Positions 45,201 through 55,175 of a DNA stretch of 64,000 bases are shown here, piece by piece. The DNA is from Aplidium turbinatum (taxonomy: Eukaryota; Chordata; Ascidiacea; Aplousobranchia; Polyclinidae). A program made the translations under genes and the position numbers. The stretch lies in NCBI GenBank assembly GCA_918807975.1, contig OU964923.1, forward strand, positions 25,525,235-25,589,234, read 5' to 3'. How positions within the stretch are numbered: position 1 is the first letter of the stretch; each line of letters begins with the position of its first letter. The notes under the pieces are model-generated. The model did not search any database, had not been told where the DNA came from, and saw nothing but the letters and a program-made list of their open reading frames with translations.

Positions 45201-48200
45201 GTAGCTATATTCTGCATTAGAAATATAGCATTTACATTAAAGTTGTACCCAGTTGCGCCAAATTAGCTATTGCTTGCCTTTCTGGTATAGCCTACTGTAA
45301 TTACTGTACAATTTTGGTAGAGAGGCGACTTTCTTTGAGCATAGACAGATAAAACTAAGCAACCACACAGCATTTAACATCATACAATTAGAGTGAACAT
45401 AAAACTATAAACTACGAACGTTTTCGGCCATACTCAAGTTACTTGAGAAGAGCTAACTTGAGTACCGTATGGCCGAAAACGTTCGTAGTTTATAGTTTTA
45501 TGTTCATTCTAATTGTATGATGTTAAAGGCCGTGTGGTTGCTTAGTTAATTACTGTAGTAGAGACGGTAAGAGTTGATAACACCGACCATAAAGAAGAAA
45601 AATATGCTCTTAATTGAGTTTTTCTGATTGGAGATTTTTTACACAAAGTTTGATTATATCTAACCTATACGTGGCATAATTAATGTCATTTACAAGTCAA
45701 GGATTTTCTCATTCATGGCACTGTTTTTAAACTGATGACGTACTGTAACGAGGAGGAATCTGCTTTCTCTCATTGCTCCGCAACATCCGAAGAGTCCTAT
45801 CAAAAACATAGAGCTTCCCAAACTGAGCAAAATGACCGATACTGAAATATATAAGCAAGCATCAACTGCGATAGAACCAAAAAGATCATTTGTCTACCGC
45901 AGGGGTGTCCAAACTACGGCCCGCGAGCCAACCAGCCGCGTTTCCTTTTTTATGGTCCATGGCTAATTTTAAAAATGCAATGTAATATGGCCGGTCAGCC
46001 TCTCTGCAAAATGCAGTGACGTTCGGTGGCTTAAACCATTGGGAAAGCAACTTGGAAATATGTTGCAGCAAGGTAGTAGGCACGAGGGGCGTAACCGTCG
46101 GGCGAAGCCCGAAGGCGTGTTGCCGAAGGCAACACTTCCAGCGGGGGGTCTGGGGGGCCTCCCCCAGAAAATTTTGAAAAACACTTCCAATTTGGTGCGC
46201 TCTGAGAGCATTTCCAAAACAAAATCTTCGGACTTTCCCAGTCCGAGGATAAAGATTCAATCAATCAATCAAACTGGGACTAGTCTAGAATGTTGGCTGC
46301 TTTTTTAGACTGAGCACAAAAACTTATTGTCAATGTCATCTGTAAGCATTTACAACATGCATTGGACTGGTGCACTAGTAAAGAGCAAATAATTAGCCTA
46401 TAAATTAAGCTAGTCCATTCTTGAAGAACACAAGTATGTTTGCTCTGAACTTGTGATGTCAGTCTATTGACCCAAAGAATTTAAAAAACACTTGTGCTGT
46501 TTCAGTACTGGTTGGTTAATGTACCCTTTGGAATTGCATGTCTTATTGTAGAATCTATGTTTTTTTTGGTAAGAGAACCAGCTTTATTTTCAGCGTACTC
46601 AGTAGCCTATAGTTACAAGCCCGAAAATCACTCATGCGTAGAGGCTGTATTCCTTTCGCCTGAAACCAAAAACAGCCGCTATGAGATACGCATGACGTCA
46701 CTGGGAAAGCAAGTTTAACCATAACACCAGATAACACATCTGATTGGCTAAGCAGCTGGTGTCGTTTTGCAAAACGATTGAGGATTGGATAAAACGAAGG
46801 CGTTTTTCAATGTAAGGTAAGCACTTTTGAAAGTTGATTTCCCTGGAGCTTCAGTGATGGTTTCTGACAAAAGCGTTTGCGTTAATTGGCATTTATAGGC
46901 AAGAAATGCGGTTTGGTGAGGACTTAGATACTCACAAGAGTTACGAGTAATTCTAGTCACGAACACAGTAATTTTCAAGTTAAAATAGATTTGATAAAAA
47001 TAATAAGAAGTTAAACCTAGAATTCAGTCATTATATTTTGCATAGTTTTCGCTCAGGTAAGCACTGCTTTCCTTGCTTTCCCTCACCGATCGTCACTGGC
47101 AAAATGTAGTTTTGCAAAAAAATACAAGAAACGGAAAGTAGACAGTGAGTTTAAAATGATGTTTCAGAAAAAGATGGAAAGTTGAATATTTCTTTACAGA
47201 AGTTAAAAGACAGTGTGTCTGCTAAATCTGCAACGGAACTGCTGCATTGGTGAAGAAGTATAACGTGCGACGACATTTCTAATCAAAACATAATAAAAAT
47301 GAGTCCGAGCGTGAAAAAAAATTAAGCTATTGGCAGCTACCTTACAAGCTCAAAACTTTGTGCTGTTCCCGTGTCTACAAAGCACAAGAACAGCTACGGT
47401 AGCCAATCACGATGTAACTCGAGGGATTGCTCAACACGGGAACCTCTCAGAGATGGTGACTTTCTAAACCAGTGGTAGTTAAGGTCGCAGGAATAATGTG
47501 CCCAGTAAAATGGCATGACCTCAACAACGTTAGCATGTTCAGAAAGACAGTTACGCGTCGTATCGAAGACTTGTTTGCTTACATGAAACATCAGGTGTCA
47601 TATAAAGCTTTCCTCTTGACTTTTACTAGATTGCATGTGGTGAAAGCACAGATGCTATGGACTCTGCACAGTTGTTAGTTTTTTACAGAAAGTTGATGAC
47701 AAGTTTAGCATTACAGAGAAGTTGCTTAATTTCAGGACTCTGAGCACTAGACTCCTACAAGTCAGCAGTTGGGAACTGAGCAAATGACATTTAAGCAAGT
47801 GACAACTGAACTAGCAACATTTCAGAAAGTGGCTGAAGTTGGTAAATGATGAAACTGAGAAAGTAACAACTGAGCAAGCGGCAACTTGGCAATTTAGTAA
47901 GTCCGATGCTAGGTGAAAATCTCATTTGCTGACTTGGACAGTAGCTGAAATGTAGAAGTTGAGTTAAAGCACTTGCTGAGTTGTAGCATGCCGAGTGGTC
48001 TGACAACCGGGGCCGTTGGTACAATATCTTGGACCCCTAGTCAACAAGTTTTGTAAAAAAATGCACTGTATTCAAAGAATATGCAGTGGTTCTTTTCATG
48101 ATATCGGCCCCCTTGAAAAGGTTCCTGGCCCCTAAAATTATTCCGGGCCCAGGTTCAAAAGTACCCCTGGACCCCCTGTCAACGCTACTGTCGACGACCA

Positions 48201-51200
48201 AAGAGCACAACTACTGGTAGACACTTTTGCAGCTGTGTCCGATGCCAATAACAAAAAGAAACTTAAATGGAACAAGCTGTTGTTTGGAGTCACAAGTTCA
48301 CAACATAGGCCTATACAGCTCCAGTTATGGCAAGCAAGCGAAAGGGAATGGAGTGAATGATGTGAGTCAAGATGCAAGATAATGGAGGTTAGGTACTGAG
48401 GTTGGTAAAATGCACTATATCATCTACCAGAAAGCTCTCTGTGCCAAGACAGTCTAGTTGGGCAAAAGAATATTAAACAAAGGGAAAGCAGTGTTAAAGG
48501 TTGTGTTTGTTTATGCAAACTCAAAACACGTAGTTTACACACAAAAACACTGATATGCTAACTTTACTACGTGACAGAGGAGTCTATTGTGCTTTATTTT
48601 AGCGATTGGCCAAGACTTTGGTGTATTCTTCTGAATGTGACCCTCGGTGAAAACAGTCTGGACACCCTTGAACAAGTGAAACAATATCGAGAGATTTTTT
48701 GAATTAACTTTAATAACAGCAAGCTGAACATGGCCTACTGTATTTAAAGTTACTCTTATCAAAATTTGACAAAGATATCAGGCTCAAATGCAGAGAGTGT
48801 TTAACAATGTTCTGTTATCGTAATTCTTGGATGGATTTGCATACGACGTTTAAGATGGATTTGCATGCGACCCTTACTTACTACTTAGACCTACTTTAGT
48901 TGTAACCTACACACAGGGCCGCTGAGAGAATAATTTGGGCCTGGCACTAATGAGATCTCCGGGCCCCAAATGAAGACATTTCTAAGAAAAATGCACTATA
49001 TCCAATACTACGCAATGGTTTCTTCAACTTCTCAGGCCTCTTGGAAAGATTACGGGCCCCTAAATTCATCCCGGGCCCGGTTCCAAAAGCACCACGGACC
49101 GCTCTGTCAACGCTACTCCCTGCACACGTATATTCTAGTTAAACAACGCTGAAGATTCAATGACCAATTATGCTAAGCGAGAGTAACTACCATTCATTTC
49201 TTGAAAGCACGCAAAACAAACTTATTCAACAAAGAACTTTATTTGAAACAAAGCCATTGCAAAGGAATTTTGAGTCGAAACAGTTTCGTTCGCATTTTTC
49301 TATGCATAGGGTATATAATATGTCTTACCTTTTCCAGTAATATCAAGACCAATGAGTTCCAACATCTGCTTCAAAGTAACATCAGCTAACAACCAAGCAC
49401 CAAGGCCCACAAGTCCCATTCCTGCGATCTGAAAAGCCCACGTTTTGAACTTTACCTTCTAGCTTTTTCTGGACTCCTGCTATATTATGGCAATTGACAA
49501 GTAGGTATGACTTTTCAATTTGATGGTTGAAAAAAAAACGAAACTAACTGGAACTGGTCTGGGCCTATTCCATTTGGGCTAGGGATGACAGAAAAGCAAG
49601 AAACTGTACCCCATTTACGTACGTAACATTGAACATGACACCATTATATGTTAAAAGTTGTCCGCCCCGTTAGCTCAGTGGTTAGCGCGCCCGGCTCAAG
49701 ATCACGCGGCGCTGGTTCGACTCTCGGGGTGTGCGCTTGAGCAACGCATTTAGGACTGCTAGTATCCATGGAGCAGCACCTGAATGAGCAGCACCTGAAT
49801 GAGCAGCAGACGAATGGAATAATTCCCTGGCAACAAGACTTTAACAATCGGAAAACTTCACTCTGTCAATCTCAGTAACCTGCCCTGTGTCTACAAGTAT
49901 GCCTCTACAAGCCTCTACCAAGTATGCGAAACTACCAGGTATAACCTACCAAGGCTTTGTCAGTCCGACGATAAATATTCAAAACCAACCAACCAAAGCC
50001 TTCAATGTTCTATAACCGTACAGCAGACATTATATATTGTCGAAGTCATCCGGTGAGATTTGAAATCAGCAATATACCGTATTTCCTGTGCTCGAGTAGG
50101 CCTATAAGACGTAAAATTTTATACCAAACGTTTACTCTCAAAATCGAGGTGAGACTTTTCCACGAATAATTTCAACATTGTGTCTGAAAAGTACGTGGCT
50201 AAGCCGCACTATGTAATGGAAGCACGAGTAATTGATTGCACTAGCTCAGCGGTTCTCAACCAGTGGGCCATGGAAATATTTTGAGGTGGGCCACAGACCT
50301 ATTAAAAGATTGTTACATTTGAAAATTTTGTTTCATTTGTGCCACTATAATTAATTTTACTTTAGTTTTTTTTTTAGTTTTGATTGTAGTACCAATAAAT
50401 GGCGTTGTTGATTTTTTGCTTTCTTCTTCAACAGATTGATCAGCTGTGATCTCCCTCCATTTTGTTCTGTCCTTTGTTTTTAGTAGTACTTCCGGCATGC
50501 TTTTCATTACCGTAATTTCCTTCATATTGTCAAAATAGTTCATGTTTTGTCTTCTTTTCGTTCGTTTACTTTGTACCATCTCAGTCAACATTAAATTTTC
50601 CAACGAGTTGCTTCTTGCTATGTGTCCGAAATATCTTGATTTTCTAAGGTTTATGCTACAGAGTGGTAAGTTTCATTCGAATTTTTGAGATAATGCTTTT
50701 GGCGGCGCGATGCAATCAATGCCTTCTGTTGCATCGCAGCATATACGGATGTTGATTTTAAGCTATTATAACAGTGTGGTTCTCACAGAGAGCCTCTTGG
50801 CTCCCGACGGAGGAATTTGTAACTGGAAGTTTTTATACATATTTTGTAGCCTAGTTTGTTTTCGTGCATTAAAAGTTTATTGACCACAGATTTTTTGCAA
50901 ATGGGGTACGAAAGAAAAAAGGTTGACTTATGGTACAAACATATCTCATAAAACGAGTGCAAACAATCTTTGTTCACTATGTAAGTCAACTCACATGTCA
51001 CACGACTGTCAATCATGAAGAAATGTTTGGCTTCTGAATTGAAAAGTTTGACCACCCCAGGTATAGGCTATCCGTGTAAGAACAAACGAGAAGCTACGCG
51101 AGTATGATAGCATACGAACGATGACGTTTATCGTTACATTTACAGACAAAATTCTGTTCAATATTTATGCTAGTTTTTGGGTAGAGCTCATTTTTACTTT

Positions 51201-53930
51201 GACGTACATGAATTGTACAAACCTCACCACGCGTACGTTAACCGTCGCTTGTGACTAAATCTCATATTTCGACCCCTGTTGCTGTAATGACAATAAGAAC
51301 TGACCCTAACAAAAGCTATTCGAAACAAACCTCGTTTGGTCGAATTGAAACTAAATTTTACTACGTGAGTATAGTGAGCAAGAGCACTGCACTGCAAGTG
51401 GTTTAGATTAAATTTTTCGCAAGACAAAGGCATTCCTATCTATTTTTGCAAGAATTCATACAAGTACGGGCAGGGTTGGAAGTCGTTAGTCAAAAAGCAA
51501 TGACTATTTCACTATTTGATAGTGCCCAAAAAAGCAATGACTTTCCGCTATCGATACTTAAAAAAAAGCAATGAATAGCAATTACTAAAAATTGACTGGC
51601 CAAAACACAAGCAACCCGCAAACTCAAAAAAAAAATGAAAACTCGAAAAAAAAAACAAGCCCAAACTTGCGTGAAAACTTCTCAGTTTGCAACACTGTTA
51701 ACGACTCTCACTGGCATGGTTTTTCTGAACTGTGCTGCCGCAAAATTTTCCTTAATCCTTTGAAGTTCGAAAACCGGAAGGGGACAAGTTCGGATAGTAA
51801 TCCGAAAACTACATCTCGTAAATTCGTTTTGACGATGAAGTAAGTGAACAACAAAAAATGATTCAGCAGTTCTCCTAAATTTCAATTAGTGAAAAACGAA
51901 TAATAATTTCGTTGCTTGCAGGGCCGTTGACAGGATTTCTCGGACCCGGTACCAATTTATTTTCTGGCCCCCTTCATCGACAATGCTATGAATATAAAGG
52001 TTGTAAACAAACTTTTATTGATGTCGTTTAAGCATGGTCATTGGTCATTTAACAAATCTTGCGCAATCTTAAAATTTCTTGAACCGCAAAACTTACTATC
52101 TCTATCTAACTTTTTTGAACTTTTATTTGTCACATGGCGCTAGAGTAGTACTTCCCGAAGTAGTACTTCCCGATTGATGTTTCACTGGTCATTCTTGGCT
52201 CACCAGAAGAGAATTTACAGCACTGCAGTGCAGACAGTCAGAAAGTTTTCAATTTGATTTAGGAAAGTTGTTTGAGCCTAGGTCAAACATTTGCTGATTG
52301 CTGCAATCTGAAAAGCGGTTTTGGTCTAATTTTTAGTGCAGAAATAGGGATAGCAATCTTCTTCCCAGTGCCATTTCAGTTTTTGAGTTTGAACAAATAT
52401 TAGCCTGTTTATTTTGAAATTCGTGTTTCGGGTAATATTCGTGGTTAGGGAAATCACCATAGCCTACTAGACTAAATTCTTATTCTACTGTTTGGTGGCT
52501 GAAGTGGCTATTTTATCACCAGAAAGCTGAAGTAGGCCCGGTACCCAGAAGGGGGCCCGGTACTTGACGGCTGAAATGGCTGTTTTAACCTTTGATGGCA
52601 ATTCTTTTAGATTTGATTATGATCTTGATAATGTTTGAAGACGCGGTGAATTTTTAAAATCCGGGCCTCTTAAATATTCTGGGCCCGGGTCCAAAAGTAC
52701 CACCTAGACCCCCCTGTCAACACCCCTGGTTGCTTGCATAAAAAAGCAGTGAATAACGCGCATTTGATATTTATTTTTAAAAGGAATGGGTATAAGCATT
52801 CGATATTCAGAAAGCAACGAATAACGCTATCGAATAGTGACAACTAGTCGTTACTTCCAACCCTGACTACGGGATGATCAACTATAGCTAGGCTACAGTT
52901 TCCGACAAGTGAAGGGTAAAGCGCTGCCAGATTTTTTAATTTTTTTTAGAAAAAATAATTGTGACATGTTTAAAGTAATAATCACCCAAACTTTGCCGGT
53001 TCAAAACTAACCTAAAGTTTAAAGTTGTAAAAAAAATATTTAAAACAGTTTTTAATTATGTTACTTTGCAAGGAGAATGTGAATTTAAGCACAAAATTTA
53101 AATTGGAAAAAACTTACAGGTTTAGACAATATATTACTAAGCATTTAAAGACAAAAAACAGCGGAAGAAACTTAAAATACATTCCATAAATATAAAGCTT
53201 TATGTTTTCCGTGTTGAACAGTTGAAGTATAATTTTTTTCAGATAGGTTACTCTTTTTGCGTAGGAGAGGTTGGAAAATTGGCAAAAAATTATGGTGGTT
53301 TGATAAATGCATAATACAAATGTTTCAAATTATATTAAGAATATCTGTTTACGAGCAAGTTGTTGGTTACCGCTGGTGTAAAATACTAATTTCACCAAAA
53401 AGTTTGAAAAACATTTAGCAACACTTTTGCATAACGTAGTCTACCCTTTCAATAGTTGGACATCCGGTACTAAATTTTTTTGTTTTGAACACTTAAAAGT
53501 TACTTGAAGAATATCGCTCAAGGCTACCTACCGGTATGTGCTTTCTTTGTTCGAAAATTACTGAATCTCGTTTTCAGTCGACAATGGAAAATAATTGTTT
53601 CCATGGTTGTTTTTACACGAAACAAAACAAAATTATTGAATAAGGAACTAAATTCGAAACGAAATTAAGATAAGCAATTTTAAAGAATAAACACCTTTGT
53701 TTGAAAAGGTAATTGTGACTTGCAACTTCCTTTGCAAACTATCAAATAGCTATGATTTTTGAAGTCCAGGCCAAAAACGCTGAACAACCTCACAGCCAGC
53801 TTTCTGCAATCACTAAAATATATCATTATGTGCCAACGCTTTAAATAGCAACAATATTTTCTGTACTTACCCAGAAAAGGATATTGAGCACATACAAAAG
53901 GTTTCTGAAAAGATCCAGACAATGACCCAT
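39246..53930 (-). CDS. Tetraspanin B, tandem paralogue, exon set incomplete
   Basis: Coding exons found, in reading order: 53930-53871, 49428-49329, 45841-45744, 44815-44741, 41348-41193, 39329-39246. All have AG/GT borders. Lengths 100, 98, 75 and 84 and all phases equal those of tetraspanin A. The start is MGHCLDLFRNLLYVLN. TM1, TM2 followed by FGCCGAMRES, TM3 and most of TM4 are present. The loop exon starts LQCCGLINGCQDW and, with the next exon, gives eight cysteines and an NIT sequon. Two parts were not found: the exon matching the 87-bp exon 5 of tetraspanin A (between TM3 and CCG), and the terminal exon. Weak candidates are 43605-43552 (ends ADCQESQF, phase 0, only 54 bp) and 39110-39003 (GLMLCNVSMCIMIAKYF, tetraspanin-like tail but out of phase). 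It may be functional with missed exons, or decaying. Confidence 0.88.
39680..39797. repeat. Hairpin repeat, 47-bp arms
   Basis: Arms 39680-39726 and 39751-39797 are nearly perfect inverted copies (GAAAGTGGATAAGCGTGTAT), separated by 24 bases. A snap-back MITE or secondary-structure element in the intron of tetraspanin B. Confidence 0.85.
40218..40683. mobile_element. hAT MITE with internal 62-bp tandem repeat
   Basis: Ends CAGGGATTCGTAACCT and the complement of CAGGGCTTCCCAACCT, flanked by the exact 8-bp duplication GCATAGGC (40210-40217 and 40684-40691). Inside, three units of 62-63 bp start AACCTTTTTACACCGTGGCC at 40229, 40292 and 40354. Confidence 0.92.
41640..41782. repeat. MITE-like repeat, double copy
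   Basis: The inverted ends ATCAACCATTTTTTACAGT and CTGTAAAAAGTGGTTGAT enclose ATTCAACG and AACGTCTGCAGAC blocks. It ends TTTGCTGTCTGGG like the family at 30022 and 22430. Confidence 0.65.
41793..43540. other. Intron of tetraspanin B, nothing recognised
   Basis: Searched by eye for the missing large-loop exon. A good-looking donor (complement of ACTCACC at about 42928) has no matching tetraspanin coding sequence upstream of it. No other feature is supported. Confidence 0.35.
43842..43895. repeat. Short perfect hairpin
   Basis: GTTGCACTAGCTTTCG at 43842-43857 and its exact complement at 43880-43895, loop of 22 bases. Confidence 0.75.
45353..45547. repeat. Large snap-back palindrome, about 90-bp arms
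   Basis: Arms 45353-45440 and 45454-45547 are almost perfect inverted copies (CGAACGTTTTCGGCCATAC in the middle), with a loop of about 13 bases. Outer parts (ATAAAACTAAGCAACCACAC, and ACAATTTTGGTAGAGAGG just outside) resemble the palindrome at 56020-56139. Confidence 0.9.
46239..46275 (+). repeat. SINE type 2 tail fragment
   Basis: Matches the end of the SINEs at 35865 and 49660 (CAGTCCGAGGATAAAGATTC) and continues with (AATC)n. Confidence 0.75.
48007..48195. repeat. GGGCC/CTGTCAACG MITE family, copy 2
   Basis: Starts GGGGCCGTTGG and ends CCCTGTCAACGCTACTG, with TCCGGGCCCAGGTTCAAAAG between. Related to 48914-49121 and 51919-52728. Confidence 0.65.
48914..49121. mobile_element. hAT-like MITE, copy 3 of the GGGCC family
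   Basis: Left end CAGGGCCGCTGAGAGAA, right end CTGTCAACGCTACTCCCTG. The body shares TCCCGGGCCCGGTTCCAAAA with the other copies. No exact target duplication is visible. Confidence 0.65.
49660..49996 (+). mobile_element. tRNA-derived SINE, type 2, copy 2
   Basis: Head GTCCGCCCCGTTAGCTCAGT and GGCGCTGGTTCGACTCTCGG, body CTTTAACAATCGGAAAACTT, tail GTCAGTCCGACGATAAATAT, then AACC-rich. It differs from 35865-36177 by an internal duplication of GAGCAGCACCTGAAT near 49785. Confidence 0.9.
50320..50680 (-). pseudogene. LINE ORF2 C-terminal relic
   Basis: On the minus strand, 50650 downwards reads RYFGHIARSNSLENLMLTEM, then NMNYFDNMKEITVMK and TKWREITADQSV. This is the usual end of RTE/L2-like reverse transcriptase proteins (GHIxR, WxDNIKE, WRxIT). 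Only the end is present. It lies beside a hAT-type left terminus CAGCGGTTCTCAACC at 50247, whose right partner was not found. Confidence 0.65.
50780..51918. other. Intron 1 of tetraspanin B, nothing recognised
   Basis: No coding exon or bounded repeat is supported. Around 51480-51590 and 52780-52870, outside the MITE, similar phrases (GACTATTTCACTATTTGATAG and CGAATAACGCTATCGAATAG) suggest one older repeat split by the MITE at 51919. Confidence 0.4.
51919..52728. mobile_element. hAT element, GGGCC family, 8-bp TSD
   Basis: Ends CAGGGCCGTTGACAGG and the complement of CAGGGGTGTTGACAGG, flanked by the exact duplication GTTGCTTG (51911-51918 and 52729-52736). 810 bp, no transposase seen. This copy shows that the family at 36430, 48007 and 48914 is hAT-derived. 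Confidence 0.92.
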
Positions 53931-55069
53931 TCTAAAAAAAGCTTTGTAGCCTATACAAAAAATTCACCAAAGACATAATTTGATTAATCTAAAAAAAAAA
54001 ACGTCTGAAACATGTTTGGATCGATAACTTGAAAATACTTAAAAGAATTGCATGAATTTCCAACTAGACACTGCTCTAAATCCATTTGGACGACTAAACT
54101 TCCTCTTTGCAGTCAACCTTCTCTATGCTTTACTTCAACTGTACGACATTTAACCGGTAAAAAGACATTCCTTTTATCATCAAACATGAAAAATCACTGT
54201 GACGCCATATCAAGTATATTGTGAACGCAGAAACGAAGTGGTAACCATGATTTCTGGTGAGTGCAAATAACAAATGAAAGGCAAGTTTTACAATTGCAGT
54301 CGCCGTTCTTCATTGTAGCAAAAAAATATTTCTAATTCCATTTTCAATAAATATTAACCAACAATACTTTGTAAAAATGGTGAAGATAGGTTTTGAATAA
54401 CGACAGGCCTATTATAGATGAACAAGCCTAGCCTACGGCCAGCTGCACCAGTTATCTAGTTTAATTCCAACCTTCATATTAAACATTTCCCAATCCTAGC
54501 TTACCGAACGACTTCCATTAGAATGCTCTATAGGCCTATGCAAGTGTCTTCACTTGACAAAATTAGCATGCACCGCAAAGATTTCTGATGCACTGTTAAA
54601 ATGTTCTATGTTCTATACTTTTTGGTGTAAATTGTAATAAATTGTTAATAACTGTAGGGTATACTCATATAGTGTCCTAAAGGAAATTTAGATACTGCCA
54701 ACTAGTGTGTAATTAATTTGCATGAAATAAGTAGATCAGTTCTGTTTAAAAAATGTAATTCTTCTTCGTTTAAGTAGTTTATTGTAGTACTCGTTTACTC
54801 CTCTCATACCACCTTGCTTACTTAGTTACAATTCCTCCTTTTCGCGTTATTCATTCTTTTAATCTTTGTACCGACGTACCACGAAAAAGTTTACCATACA
54901 AATTGAAATAGGTTTTGAAAACTATTCACATGCATTTTATCTGTAAAACATAGTGGGCTTATAATTTTCTGGCGAGAGAGAAGGTGTCATACTTTAGGTT
55001 TTTGTTAACTTGCTTTACCAACCCAGTTCTGCAGTCACTTGCATGCTTTTAACAATAAGCAATAATTCG
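53931..55069. other. Between tetraspanin B and troponin T
   Basis: Holds the 5' flank of tetraspanin B and the end of the troponin T 3' region. No gene is supported. Confidence 0.4.
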
Positions 55070-55075
55070 TTTATT
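55070..55075 (-). terminator. Poly(A) signal of troponin T
   Basis: AATAAA on the minus strand (TTTATT on plus), about 100 bases downstream of the troponin T stop codon, a suitable position for the cleavage signal. Confidence 0.6.
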
Positions 55076-55175
55076 ACAGAGAATGACAACTGAACTTAAT
55101 TTTGTATGAACGCTTGATGAAATGAAAACATAGATGGTTTTAGATTGAAAAGGTAAACCGGTTCTTGTAAACTAT

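Larger units (their letters stand above)
45899..48669 (+). mobile_element. hAT relic, ZBED-type
   Basis: Left end CAGGGGTGTCCAAAC, right end the complement of CAAGGGTGTCCAGAC; no clear 8-bp duplication is visible. Around 47130-47290 the plus strand, in several frames, reads KRKVDSEFK, YFFTE-like, then KKYNVRRHF and SKHNKNE, the BED-type zinc finger of an hAT transposase. It is full of stops and carries other insertions (SINE tail at 46239, a GGGCC MITE at 48007). It lies in intron 2 of tetraspanin B. Confidence 0.65.

Noticed and set aside
50247-50310. Complete hAT element starting with CAGCGGTTCTCAACC
   Set aside because: No matching right terminus or flanking duplication was found downstream, so only a left end can be claimed.
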